Position numbers and translations under genes: made by a program | Origin: MGBC102946 sp022793145 | Lineage (GTDB): Bacteria; Bacillota_I; Bacilli_A; RF39; UBA660 | DNA length: 22,022 nucleotides | Reading direction: 5' to 3' | NCBI GenBank assembly: GCA_947426265.1 | Contig: CANEDJ010000023.1 | Span: 1-22,022, forward strand | Shown here: piece by piece, positions 14,419 to 21,829 of the stretch | Numbering within the stretch: the stretch's first letter is position 1 | Layout: each line of letters begins with the position of its first letter | Notes under the pieces: generated by a model | The model's input: only the letters and a program-made list of their open reading frames with translations | Told to the model about the DNA's origin: nothing | The model's database searches: none

Positions 14419-15216
14419 ATGACACCATTCAATAAAAATATAACAGGTTATAAAAACGAAAATGAATTTGTAAATTATTTAAATGGCAAAAAAATATCTG
14501 AAATGAATCCTATGTTTGCAGAATTTCTAGAAACATTGTTTGGAAAATTAAATGGCAATAATGTAATACATGCTTGGAACAACTATCAAAAACAGAAAAC
14601 TGATATCTACATTGAAATCAAAAATAAAAGAAAAGCAATTAGTATCAAAAAAGGAATTAAGAATTCTGTTCATGCAGAACATATAAAAAAATTTGTTCAA
14701 TTTTTAAAAGAAAATAATTTTAGTGATGTATTGATTAATCAATTTTTAAAATATCACTATGGTGATGGGACTGCTGATGGTTGTGGAAACAAAAGAATTT
14801 CTAGCGCTGAATATAAAATTGAACATCAAGCAGAAATTGATTGCATCAATCAAAAACTCAACAATGATGATTGTTTTATAAAAAAAGCAGTTAACAAATT
14901 TATTTTAAAAGGAAATACCAATATTGAATCTATTGACTGTATTATCTATGGAATAGTTGAAGACTTTATTTGGATTACAAAAGACGAAATTATAAATTTT
15001 CTCTTATCGAAAAAGGATGAATATTCTACAGGAATACATATTAGTCATTTAACAATACAACCAATGAATCGTTGTTTAAATAAAAATCCACGATATGAAA
15101 AAAATAGGCATTATATTCAAGCAAAATGGTATAACATTTCAGATGACATTATAGAAGTTATGGTTAATAGAAATAATTCAATGGTGGAACCCTACCCTAG
15201 CTACGTAAAGAAATAA
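14419..15216 (+). CDS. Orphan protein, possibly PD-(D/E)XK-like nuclease; C-terminus encoded by tRNA-like DNA
   Basis: 265 aa, soluble. Residues about 55-80 (KQKTDIYIEIKNKRKAISIK) place an Asp after a turn, a strand, and a later strand ending in Ser-Ile-Lys. This spacing fits a PD-(D/E)XK nuclease core, though Ser stands where Glu/Asp is usual in the (D/E)XK half. Then come NSVHAEHIKKF, FLKYHYGDGTADGCG (about 111-125) and a late ISHLTIQPMNRC...KWY block. I recall related sequences as uncharacterised, restriction-enzyme-like proteins, so the nuclease call is tentative. There is no methylase beside it. AGGAGG is well placed before the ATG. The last codons (SMVEPYPSYV) coincide with an inverted partial copy of the tRNA-Gly gene next door. 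Confidence 0.7.
   Translation: MTPFNKNITGYKNENEFVNYLNGKKISEMNPMFAEFLETLFGKLNGNNVIHAWNNYQKQKTDIYIEIKNKRKAISIKKGIKNSVHAEHIKKFVQFLKENNFSDVLINQFLKYHYGDGTADGCGNKRISSAEYKIEHQAEIDCINQKLNNDDCFIKKAVNKFILKGNTNIESIDCIIYGIVEDFIWITKDEIINFLLSKKDEYSTGIHISHLTIQPMNRCLNKNPRYEKNRHYIQAKWYNISDDIIEVMVNRNNSMVEPYPSYVKK
15177..15206 (+). repeat. Inverted partial copy of the adjacent tRNA-Gly gene
   Basis: TTCAATGGTGGAACCCTA (15177-15194) matches the tRNA D-arm and start of the anticodon stem at 17 of 18 positions. CTAGCTACGT (15197-15206) matches the 3' anticodon stem/variable region exactly. Between them CC replaces the ten-base GCCTTCCAAG of the tRNA, so the anticodon is lost. Orientation is opposite to the tRNA gene (matching plus-strand segments 15280-15289 and 15300-15317). 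It lies in frame at the end of the orphan protein gene. Confidence 0.8.
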
Positions 15217-15219
15217 TAA

Positions 15220-15243
15220 AAAAGAACCATTTACAGTTCTTTT
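15220..15243. terminator. Bidirectional terminator between orphan gene and tRNA-Gly
   Basis: AAAAGAAC (15220-15227) and GTTCTTTT (15236-15243) form an 8-bp stem with loop CATTTACA. A/T tracts flank both sides, so it can end the plus-strand orphan gene and the minus-strand tRNA transcript. Confidence 0.75.
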
Positions 15244-15253
15244 AATTTCAATA

Positions 15254-15327
15254 TGGAGCAGGTGATGGGAATCGGACCCACGTAGCTAGCTTGGAAGGCT
15301 AGGGTTCTACCATTGAACTACACCTGC
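15254..15327 (-). tRNA. tRNA-Gly (anticodon TCC), CCA encoded
   Basis: On the minus strand the 7-bp acceptor GCAGGTG/CACCTGC, D-arm with TTCAATGGTAGAAC, and anticodon stem CTAGC/GCTAG are all present. The seven-base loop CTTCCAA gives anticodon TCC. The T-arm GTGGGTCCGATTCCCAT is standard, and discriminator T plus CCA are encoded. It is fully foldable, so it should be functional. Its 3' end faces the accessory region, the side on which integrative elements usually enter. Confidence 0.97.
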
Positions 15328-15347
15328 AATTCAAGTAGGCACTTTTA

Positions 15348-15375
15348 ATTATACTCGTTTCAAAATGAAAGTCAA
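15348..15375 (-). promoter_or_regulatory. Promoter of tRNA-Gly
   Basis: On the minus strand TTGACT (15370-15375) and TATAAT (15348-15353) are 16 bp apart, about 20 bp upstream of the mature tRNA 5' end. It shows near-consensus sigma-A spacing. Confidence 0.8.
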
Positions 15376-15402
15376 TACTTTTTTTCCAATTTTCCTACTT
15401 TT

Positions 15403-15639
15403 TTAGAAATCCATTTCTTTAGACATCTTATCCAAAGTTGTAATTTCTTTCTTCTGATCAATAATGCGAAACTCATATCCACAAATATCTGCAATCTTCA
15501 CAATTGTATCGAAATCAGGTTGGCTATTCTCTCTTTCATAACTAGAAATTGTTGTATCAGCCAGATTTAATTTCTTCCCTAAATCTTTTTGAGATAATCC
15601 TGCACTTAATCTCATATTTTTTAATATACTACCTATCAT
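15403..15639 (-). CDS. XRE-family HTH regulator
   Basis: 78 aa. Residues about 4-58 are a complete lambda-repressor/Cro-type HTH (LRLSAGLSQKDLGKKLNLA is close to the family pattern, then TTISSYERENSQPDFDTIVK). A short charged tail, about 20 residues, follows with no sensor domain. The ribosome site GGTGAG lies about 5 nt before the ATG. It is divergent from a 58-aa gene, and a perfect palindrome between them covers that gene's -35 box. This arrangement is usual for a small repressor controlling its neighbour and perhaps itself. Confidence 0.9.
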   Translation of the reverse strand: MIGSILKNMRLSAGLSQKDLGKKLNLADTTISSYERENSQPDFDTIVKIADICGYEFRIIDQKKEITTLDKMSKEMDF

Positions 15640-15688
15640 ATGGTCTCACCAATAGTATTATGCCAAATTGAAGAATTTTTATCACAAA

Positions 15689-15729
15689 ATTGCAAGAACC
15701 TTGCAATAATATATCGACCATGATATAAT
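15689..15729 (+). promoter_or_regulatory. Promoter of the 58-aa gene with overlapping perfect operator
   Basis: TTGCAA (15701-15706) and TATAAT (15724-15729) are 17 bp apart, with an extended -10 (TGATATAAT). ATTGCAAG-AAC-CTTGCAAT (15689-15707) is a perfect inverted repeat, 8-bp arms with a 3-bp spacer, whose right arm is the -35 box. Binding there would block RNA polymerase; the XRE protein next door is the obvious candidate. Confidence 0.8.
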
Positions 15730-15757
15730 TTTTCTTAGACGAAAAGAGGCTTTACTT

Positions 15758-15934
15758 ATGAATAATGATTCTATTATTAAACTTTATATAAAATATCTTA
15801 TTATTCCATTAGAAACAATCATAAAGAGTCCTAGCTTTCTTACAAACTATTCTGAAGAAAAACAACAAACAATAAATCAACTATTATTAAACTACTATCA
15901 AGAAATAGAAGCCCTTATGAAAGATAAAAATTAA
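15758..15934 (+). CDS. Small 58-aa hypothetical protein under probable XRE control
   Basis: ATG at 15758 with AGAGG 8 nt upstream, stop TAA at 15932-15934. The product begins MNNDSIIKLYIKYLIIPLE and ends EIEALMKDKN. It looks like two or three amphipathic helices, with no TM and no signal. The hydrophobic/charged spacing suggests a small helical bundle or partner protein. A clean promoter with an operator precedes it, which supports it as a real gene despite its size. No family is recognised. A Spo0E-like regulator was considered because of size and setting, but the SQELD motif is absent. Confidence 0.65.
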   Translation: MNNDSIIKLYIKYLIIPLETIIKSPSFLTNYSEEKQQTINQLLLNYYQEIEALMKDKN

Positions 15935-15994
15935 CATTCTAAAAAGTCAACTTCCTACATATAGTTTATTGTAGAAAGAGAGGAATCAATTTAT

Positions 15995-16255
15995 ATGGAA
16001 ACATTAAAAGTTTCAACGAAATCAAATCCAAATAGTGTTGCAGGAGCACTCGCAAATGTATTTAGAGAAAAAGGTAGTGTAGAAATTCAAGCAATTGGAG
16101 CAGGTGCTCTAAATCAGGCAATCAAAGCAATAGCAATTGCCAGAGGATTTGTAGCACCAAGTGGAAAAAACTTAATTTGTATTCCAGCATTTACAGATAT
16201 TGTAATTGATGGTGATGAAAGAACTGCAATCAAGCTAATTGTAGAAGCAAGATAA
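15995..16255 (+). CDS. spoVS: Stage V sporulation protein S
   Basis: 86 aa, identical in size to SpoVS of spore formers. The family core METLKVSTKSNPNSVAGALA, then QAIGAGALNQAIKAIAIARG and a C-terminal TAIKLIVEAR, is unmistakable. SpoVS has an Alba-like nucleic-acid-binding fold and acts in asymmetric division and coat assembly in Bacillus subtilis. Its high conservation is one of the best pointers to a sporulating host. Ribosome site GAGAGG lies 9 nt upstream, and a terminator follows at once. The 60-bp upstream gap shows no clear sigma-A promoter; sigma-H control is known for B. subtilis but cannot be read here. Confidence 0.97.
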   Translation: METLKVSTKSNPNSVAGALANVFREKGSVEIQAIGAGALNQAIKAIAIARGFVAPSGKNLICIPAFTDIVIDGDERTAIKLIVEAR

Positions 16256-16276
16256 AAGAAGGCAACTTCTTTTTTT
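16254..16276 (+). terminator. Intrinsic terminator of spoVS
   Basis: AAAAGAAG (16254-16261) and CTTCTTTT (16266-16273) pair around a GCAA tetraloop, with T to 16275. It begins at the spoVS stop codon and reaches the end of the convergent mreD gene. Confidence 0.85.
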
Positions 16277-16763
16277 AATGATAAAATTCAATCTTTTTAT
16301 ATTTACTTAACAAACTCAATATTCCATACAAAATAAAAACATAAATAATATTACTAATAACCGAATAAAAAATAGAATTTAAAAAAAATAGGAAAGAAAA
16401 AGTGATTTTTCTAGATAGCAAAAATAATATAAAATTAAAGCTTTGATAGCTAATAATTACAATAAAATTCATCAACAACAAAGTCCAAAAATGCTTATCA
16501 AAAAAATGATATAATGAAGAAATTATATACCCTAACATGCAAAATAAAAAAGCATGTACAAAAATCGTATTTGTATAAGCAATATCATATAAAATACCAA
16601 TTACAAAACAAGTTTTCAAAAAAGAATTATCATATTTTCTAAAATATGGATAAATAAGAACCAAAGAGAGCAAAGAAAACAAAGGCAAAAAACAATTACT
16701 CTTAAACACCATAGAACATAAACCTTCCAAATAAAAAGAAAAAATGATTAAAAAATATATCAT
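16275..16763 (-). CDS. mreD: Rod shape-determining membrane protein MreD
   Basis: 162 aa, almost wholly hydrophobic with about five TM helices and a family-like GILYDIAYTNTIFVHAFLF segment (about 56-74). This corresponds to the G.l.D......G...l pattern of MreD. It overlaps mreC by 4 bp (ATGA), the usual gene order. MreD works with MreC and the RodA/PBP2 elongation machinery in lateral wall synthesis. The identification rests partly on the neighbour, because MreD sequences are poorly conserved. Confidence 0.88.
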   Translation of the reverse strand: MIYFLIIFSFYLEGLCSMVFKSNCFLPLFSLLSLVLIYPYFRKYDNSFLKTCFVIGILYDIAYTNTIFVHAFLFCMLGYIISSLYHFFDKHFWTLLLMNFIVIISYQSFNFILFLLSRKITFSFLFFLNSIFYSVISNIIYVFILYGILSLLSKYKKIEFYH

Positions 16764-17590
16764 GACTCCACATCTCCTCGCTTTAAAATCGTTACATAAC
16801 TTAAAGCATCGAAATTAACTTTTGATTCTACCTCTACTACTCTAGCCAAATCAAAATTATCACTAGTTACTCCTTTTACATATCCAACAATAATTCCTGC
16901 TGGAATGTTTTCTCCTAATCCTGAAGTTGTAACCAAAGATCCTACTGGAATCTCAGTATTTTCTGAAATACCTTCTACTTTAAGGGTTTTATTACTAGAA
17001 TTATATCCAGTTAACAATCCATATATATGATGTTCACCCACTTCTATTTTTACTGATATTTGTTTTGGTAACTCATCCATAGTAAGAAGTTTTACAGAGC
17101 TACTAAAATTACTTACACTACTAATTAATCCCACCAATCCCTCATTCACAACTACTGGTAAATCAATTTTAATTCCACTCTTCTTTCCCTTATCAAGAGT
17201 AATCATTTGATACCAGTAACTCGCATTTCTATTAATTACAGTTGCATTTAAATAACTTTGATCTGATAAAGCAGTATTCAAGTCCAATACTTTTTTTAAC
17301 TCTTTCAATTGAATTTCTAATTCTTGATTTTTTACTTCTAAAGTTTTATAAGAAGAAGCTTGTTCCTTTAACTTCTTTAGTTCTTGATCAGTAACTTTAT
17401 CTTGTACTAAATGAAGTGGCTTTAAAATAACCTTTTGAATAAAAAGGACACTATCTTTTAACCACATTTCAACAGGTGTCAGTTTTCCGCTTCTATTTAA
17501 AACTGAGACACTTCCAATAAAAGAAATTATTGCCAATAAAACAATAATGCCAATTCTTTTATACTTTTTTTGTTTTCTTTTCCTATACAT
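16760..17590 (-). CDS. mreC: Rod shape-determining protein MreC
   Basis: 276 aa, typical. A basic N-terminus precedes one TM (about 13-30). A coiled coil (about 68-105, heptad Leu/Lys/Glu) leads to the paired beta domains, with the conserved ATVINRNASYWYQMITLDKG (about 117-136), a VVVNEGLVGLI strand and a late LVTTSGLGENIPAGIIVGYV. MreC is an extracytoplasmic scaffold for the elongasome. It has a good AAAGGA site, is 12 bp after radC and overlaps mreD. mreB, which usually precedes it, is not in this window. Confidence 0.96.
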   Translation of the reverse strand: MYRKRKQKKYKRIGIIVLLAIISFIGSVSVLNRSGKLTPVEMWLKDSVLFIQKVILKPLHLVQDKVTDQELKKLKEQASSYKTLEVKNQELEIQLKELKKVLDLNTALSDQSYLNATVINRNASYWYQMITLDKGKKSGIKIDLPVVVNEGLVGLISSVSNFSSSVKLLTMDELPKQISVKIEVGEHHIYGLLTGYNSSNKTLKVEGISENTEIPVGSLVTTSGLGENIPAGIIVGYVKGVTSDNFDLARVVEVESKVNFDALSYVTILKRGDVES

Positions 17591-17602
17591 ATAAATTCCT
17601 TT

Positions 17603-18283
17603 CTATAATCTATCATCTTCAAAAAAACTATAATAACTATCATATCCAATAATTACATGATCTAAAATAGGAATGCCTAATAATAAACCAATTTCTTTTA
17701 AACGATTCGTCAAATGAATATCTTCCCTACTTGGTATTACTACACCAGATGGATGATTATGAACACAAATGATTCCAGATGCATCTACCAAATAAGCCTC
17801 TTTAAAAATTTCCCTTGGATGAACCAAGCTTTGATTTAATGTTCCAACAAACAACAAACTTTCTTTAATAAAACGTTTTTGATTATCTACATAAATGCAA
17901 TAAAAATGTTCTTGACTAGTTTTTGAAAAATAACTTTTATAATATTCAAAAACCAATTCCGCTTGATTGATACGTTTTTTTTCTAATGTAACAGATTGGT
18001 GTAGTCGATCTCCTAACTCAATAGCCGCCAAAATAGAACAAGCTTTGCTATCTCCTATTCCTTCCTTATGAATCAATTGCTCATATGAGATACTTCTGAT
18101 ATCTTGTACATTTTCATAAGATTTTAATAAATCCTGTGCAATATCTTTGGCTGATTTCCTTTTTGAACCACTTTTTATTATTAAAGCTAACAATTCTTCA
18201 TTGCTAAGAACATTTGCTCCATATTTTAGCAATCTCTCTCTTGGTCTCTCTTCTTTAGGCAGTTCCCTGATCATCACGCTCAC
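17603..18283 (-). CDS. radC: RadC-family JAMM-domain protein
   Basis: 226 aa, full length. The N-terminal UPF0758/HhH region (MIRELPKEERPRERLLKYG, then a helix-hairpin-helix with HKEGIGDSKA) is followed by the JAMM metalloprotease-like domain. Its metal motif is VHNHPSG followed by PSREDI (about 175-188). Despite the name, its part in repair is not established. The gene is normally beside mreBCD in Bacillota, as here. The 18283 start is a GTG with GAGGAG 10 nt upstream; an ATG three codons later (18274) is an alternative with a weaker site. It overlaps the SPOR-domain gene by up to 29 bp. Confidence 0.95.
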   Translation of the reverse strand: MSVMIRELPKEERPRERLLKYGANVLSNEELLALIIKSGSKRKSAKDIAQDLLKSYENVQDIRSISYEQLIHKEGIGDSKACSILAAIELGDRLHQSVTLEKKRINQAELVFEYYKSYFSKTSQEHFYCIYVDNQKRFIKESLLFVGTLNQSLVHPREIFKEAYLVDASGIICVHNHPSGVVIPSREDIHLTNRLKEIGLLLGIPILDHVIIGYDSYYSFFEDDRL

Positions 18284-18743
18284 TATTTACCAACTCCTCA
18301 TATTTGGCGAGTACTTGTCCACAAATAGCACTATAGCTATTTGCATCTGGCGCTTGTTCTAACATCGTATCATACTGTTCTAAAACAGTTAAAAAAGCGA
18401 CATTAGAAATACCAAACTTCTTGACATAAATATTATACCCAGTAGCAATAAAGAAATCCTTGAGCTTTGTTGCATTTGTTTCCCTTAAAGTCATTCCTAC
18501 ATATACATAATATTTTCCATTATCTACTTGATAAATATAATAAGGGATTTTTGAAACATTTTCTTCCATACTTTCTTTACTAGAATATACCCCAATCTGT
18601 AAAAAATAAACTTCCTTTATCTCGTCTTTTGTTTTACCTACAACTTGCAAGTCTTCTTTATGATACTGCTTAAACAAAAAAGTACCCAATAAAAAACCAG
18701 TTAAAAGAGCTAATAAAGTTGGAATGATCACTTTTTTTATCAT
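18255..18743 (-). CDS. Membrane-anchored SPOR-like domain protein
   Basis: 162 aa from the ATG at 18741-18743, preferred because GGTGA lies 6 nt upstream; ATGs at 18755 and 18782 have no site. A single N-terminal TM (about 3-23, IIPTLLALLTGFLLGTFLF) anchors an outside domain. Its VYFLQIGVYSSKESMEENVS and YYVYVGMTL pattern matches SPOR domains (about 45-110), which bind denuded glycan strands at septa. About 45 helical residues follow (YDTMLEQ...LVNSERDD). SPOR proteins near radC-mreCD occur in Bacillota, for example spore-related SpoIIB-like proteins. Exact identity is uncertain. It heads the radC-mreC-mreD run. Confidence 0.7.
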   Translation of the reverse strand: MIKKVIIPTLLALLTGFLLGTFLFKQYHKEDLQVVGKTKDEIKEVYFLQIGVYSSKESMEENVSKIPYYIYQVDNGKYYVYVGMTLRETNATKLKDFFIATGYNIYVKKFGISNVAFLTVLEQYDTMLEQAPDANSYSAICGQVLAKYEELVNSERDDQGTA

Positions 18744-18791
18744 ATCAATCACCATAATTACTTTATCAGCTTTTTCGCACATTTTTTGTCG

Positions 18792-18816
18792 AAAAAAAGA
18801 GTATCGCTACTCTTTT
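18792..18816 (-). terminator. Intrinsic terminator overlapping the proS stop
   Basis: On the minus strand AAAAGAGTA-GCGA-TACTCTTTT is a 9-bp stem with tetraloop, followed by further T. The 5' arm includes the last proS codons and its TAG stop. It separates proS from the SPOR-radC-mreCD genes. Confidence 0.85.
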
Positions 18817-20501
18817 ACCATTTCTTTTATTCTTGAAAGTACCTCTTCTATTCTTACATTTGTAGAAGTATCTTCCTTTCTCATTTTCCATTCTACAAAA
18901 TCTTCTGCTACTTTCTTTCCAACTGTAATACGAATTGGAATTCCAATCAAATCCATGTCTTTAAATTTTACACCTGGTCGTTCATCACGATCATCTAACA
19001 ATACATCAATGCCTTCTTTAGTAAGGGCTTTGTATAAAGTGTTGGCAACTTCTACTTGCTTTTCATCCTTGTCATTAATTAAAACAATCGCTACTTGATA
19101 AGGTGCAATAGAAAGTGGCCAAATAATTCCATTTTCATCGTTATTTTGTTCTATTGTTGCTGCAAATATTCTTCCAAGGCCTATTCCATAACATCCCATC
19201 ACAACTGGATGTAATTCATTATTATTATCTAAATATTCAAGATGTAAACTTTCAGAATATTTTGTTCCAAGTTTAAATGTATTTCCAATTTCTATTCCTT
19301 TTTTAAAGAGTAATGGCGCTCCACATTTTGGACAAGCATCACCTTCTTTTACATTCTTAATATCGGCCACCATATCATAAGAAAAATCACTGACATTTAC
19401 ATTAATATAATGATAATCTGTTTTATTAGCGCCTACTAAGAAATTATGCATGTGTAAAACATCATGGTCTATAATAATTGGAATATTTAACCCAATTGGG
19501 CCAGCAAATCCAATCTCTGCATTTGTAATCCTTTTTACATCTTCATAATCTGCAAGTGTTACTTCTGCTACATTTAAGAGCTTAGAAAGTTTTAATTCAT
19601 TAATTTCTCTATCTCCTGCTACCATACAAGCATAGAATTTATCACCTGCTTGATAAATCAATGTTTTCACAACTTTATCAGCACTTATATCTAGAAAATG
19701 AACAAGTTGTTCTACAGTTCCATGTCCTTTTGTTTCAATTAATTCTTTTGGAAGCAAAGCTTCTTTTGTTTCCTGTTTATTTTCTACACATTCACTCACT
19801 TCAATATTAGAAGCATAATCACAAGATGGACATAATACCAAAATATCTTCTCCAATATCTGTAACTGCTTGAAATTCTTCTGAGAGTAGCCCCCCCATTG
19901 CTCCAGTATCTGCTCTTACAATCTTATAATCAATTCCAATTTCATCAAAAATACGTTTATAAGCTTCAAACATCTTTTGATAAGAAACATTTAAAGTTTC
20001 TAAGTCCGTATCAAAACTATATGCATCTTTCATAAAAAATTCTCGAACTCGAATTAATCCATATCTTGGTCTTGTCTCATCACGATACTTATTTCCAATT
20101 TGGTAAATATTAAATGGCATATCTTTATAGGATTTTATTTTCATCTTTGCAGCTTCCACAAAAAGTTCTTCATGAGTTGGACCTAAAGAATAAGCTCTAT
20201 TATAACGGTCTTTTAACGTAAACATATTACTACCAAAATTTTCTCTTCTACCACTTGCAATATAAATTTCTTCTGGAAGTAAACATGGCATCAATAACTC
20301 AGATGCACCTGCTTCATTCATGTGTTTTCTTATTACTGTTTTTATTTTCTCTAATGTCTTTAATCCAAGTGGCATATACATATAAATTCCATTACTCGTC
20401 TTTTTTATCATTCCACTTTTTACTAATAATTTTCCACTTATAGATTCTTCATCTTTAACATCTTCTCTAATCGTATAGAAAAAACTATCTTTCAATTTCA
20501 T
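18807..20501 (-). CDS. proS: Prolyl-tRNA synthetase, bacterial type
   Basis: 564 aa, bacterial ProRS architecture. The class II motif 2 region covers FRIGNKYRDE-like QIGNKYRDETRPRYGLIRVRE (about 128-150 in part), with motif 1 in MYMPLGLKTLEKI (about 41-53). The INS editing domain occupies about 225-390, with KTLIYQAGDKF and the GFAGPIGL loop. Motif 3 is GCYGIGLGR (about 436-444), and the anticodon-binding domain makes up the last about 100 residues (LLDDRDERPGVKFKD). Two Cys pairs (CPSC and CPKC) flank the INS domain. It charges tRNA-Pro in the cytosol. Gene start 4 bp after the membrane-protein stop, whose TGA overlaps the ribosome site AGGTGA. Confidence 0.98.
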   Translation of the reverse strand: MKLKDSFFYTIREDVKDEESISGKLLVKSGMIKKTSNGIYMYMPLGLKTLEKIKTVIRKHMNEAGASELLMPCLLPEEIYIASGRRENFGSNMFTLKDRYNRAYSLGPTHEELFVEAAKMKIKSYKDMPFNIYQIGNKYRDETRPRYGLIRVREFFMKDAYSFDTDLETLNVSYQKMFEAYKRIFDEIGIDYKIVRADTGAMGGLLSEEFQAVTDIGEDILVLCPSCDYASNIEVSECVENKQETKEALLPKELIETKGHGTVEQLVHFLDISADKVVKTLIYQAGDKFYACMVAGDREINELKLSKLLNVAEVTLADYEDVKRITNAEIGFAGPIGLNIPIIIDHDVLHMHNFLVGANKTDYHYINVNVSDFSYDMVADIKNVKEGDACPKCGAPLLFKKGIEIGNTFKLGTKYSESLHLEYLDNNNELHPVVMGCYGIGLGRIFAATIEQNNDENGIIWPLSIAPYQVAIVLINDKDEKQVEVANTLYKALTKEGIDVLLDDRDERPGVKFKDMDLIGIPIRITVGKKVAEDFVEWKMRKEDTSTNVRIEEVLSRIKEMVKE

Positions 20502-20505
20502 TTTC

Positions 20506-21522
20506 TCACCTATCTTCTTCTTTTTTTATAAATATTTCTGGATTTTTATGCCATTCTCTACTTAATTCATTACTAAAACCAAATGTTGCATTTGGAAATT
20601 CCTTCTTTAAAATTTCTCCTAATTCTTTATGTTTCTTTCCAAAATTACCAAAATTGAATGGATTTTTTTGATCTAAAGAAAATACAATCCAACTTTTTCC
20701 TGTCGTAATTCCATTTTGCTTTATAATTTTCTCATAAATCCAAGCAACATTTTTCTTTTCTGCTACTGCCATTCCACCTATTTTAGAAATCAAATAATTC
20801 TTTGTAATATAAATATTTTTATCATGATAAGAGTAATCATTAGATTCTAATTCTTTCATTATTTTTTCTACACTTTTTTCATCACCAAGTGTAATGTTCT
20901 TATTCAAATGATATCTTTCAGGATGAATAAAAAATAGAAATTGTTTTATAATCAAAACAAAGAATAAGATAATCACACCAATTCCTAATATGGCAAAAAT
21001 ATAAATTCCTATTTTAGAACCATTATATTCATTGAATTGAACAAGCGTAAAATTACTCATTACTTCTTCTCTAGTTGCTTCCTCTTCCATTGTAACTACA
21101 TATGCTTCCTTAATCGCATTGTATCCTTTCAATTTTGCCCCAGTATCAAATTTCTCCAATTTTCCTTTGATAACAATATCTTCTGATTCAGTTGTGAAAA
21201 GCTGTTGTGCTTTTGAAGGCGTCATTAAACTAATCATAAAATAGCCATTTAAATCAATATCTACAAACCTAGCTGCTACCTTTTTATTATGTATATAGTC
21301 ATAATTGGCATCATAAACCTTTTTGGTATGAATTTCTACATAAGGATTTTCTTTAAAGCAACGACTTAAGTCATCTTCATTATATACCTTACAATAAGAA
21401 ATCAAACTTTTGGGGGTAATATCCCCGACAATCATTAAAGTAACTGCTATTACAATAAAGAATAGCCAGACAAAAATAACTTTTATACTATGCATTTTAA
21501 TCATTTTTTTTAGATTTTCCAT
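20506..21522 (-). CDS. Two-TM membrane protein of unknown function, upstream of proS
   Basis: 338 aa from the ATG at 21520-21522, chosen for the GAGGAG site 8 nt upstream; a longer reading from 21648 crosses the promoter. A TM at about 14-33 is followed by an outside domain of about 140 residues that includes YCKVYNEDDLSRCF with two Cys. A second TM (about 171-193) leads to a cytoplasmic domain of about 140 residues containing NITLGDEKSVEKIMKELE, NYLISKIGGMAV and AWIYEKI. The two-domain layout resembles families of uncharacterised Firmicutes membrane proteins. I do not recognise a function. It is probably cotranscribed with proS. Confidence 0.75.
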   Translation of the reverse strand: MENLKKMIKMHSIKVIFVWLFFIVIAVTLMIVGDITPKSLISYCKVYNEDDLSRCFKENPYVEIHTKKVYDANYDYIHNKKVAARFVDIDLNGYFMISLMTPSKAQQLFTTESEDIVIKGKLEKFDTGAKLKGYNAIKEAYVVTMEEEATREEVMSNFTLVQFNEYNGSKIGIYIFAILGIGVIILFFVLIIKQFLFFIHPERYHLNKNITLGDEKSVEKIMKELESNDYSYHDKNIYITKNYLISKIGGMAVAEKKNVAWIYEKIIKQNGITTGKSWIVFSLDQKNPFNFGNFGKKHKELGEILKKEFPNATFGFSNELSREWHKNPEIFIKKEEDR

Positions 21523-21549
21523 ATGAAACACTCCTCTTAAATCTATTTT

Positions 21550-21555
21550 ATTATA
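21550..21555 (-). promoter_or_regulatory. Extended -10 element of the membrane protein-proS unit
   Basis: On the minus strand TGGTATAAT (TATAAT complement at 21550-21555) lies 28 bp before the chosen ATG. No clear -35 is present, as is common with extended -10 promoters. Confidence 0.55.
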
Positions 21556-21616
21556 CCATGAATATGTATATTTTTTTATAATTTTTATCACAATAATGTT
21601 AGAAAGGATGATGAAT

Positions 21617-21829
21617 ATGCAAACAGTACCAGTAATGATTTCTACCAAAGATTTAGCATATCTTTCAGATATGTTCGAATGGAACTTTACCGCTTCTAAA
21701 ATTGCAAACCATTATAGCAAAGAAGTTCAAGATGAAAAAATTAAAAATTTCATCTTAAAGGTTGCTAAAATGCATAAAGAAAATTGTGAAAAATGCATTC
21801 AAATGTTAGGAGGAAATTATGAAAATTGA
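21617..21829 (+). CDS. Small helical protein preceding a spore coat gene
   Basis: 70 aa from the ATG at 21617, which has AAAGGA about 9 nt upstream; in-frame ATGs at 21596, 21608 and 21611 are too close to, or upstream of, that site. The sequence MQTVPVMISTKDLAYLSDMF runs into helices with FEWNFTASKIANHY and CEKCIQMLGG. It looks like a two-helix coat-associated protein of the type found directly upstream of CotF-family genes in Clostridia. The stop overlaps the next start (ATG within GAAATTATGAAAATTGA), and AGGAGG for the next gene lies in its last codons. Sporulation expression is therefore inferred. Confidence 0.7.
   Translation: MQTVPVMISTKDLAYLSDMFEWNFTASKIANHYSKEVQDEKIKNFILKVAKMHKENCEKCIQMLGGNYEN

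Noticed and set aside
11180..15330. Complete integrative element bounded by direct tRNA repeats.
   Set aside because: Only an inverted partial copy of the tRNA was found. No integrase, excisionase or direct repeat was seen in the window.
21523..21648. N-terminal extension with an extra TM for the membrane protein before proS.
   Set aside because: It crosses an extended -10 promoter and overlaps the divergent gene; GAGGAG marks the ATG at 21522.
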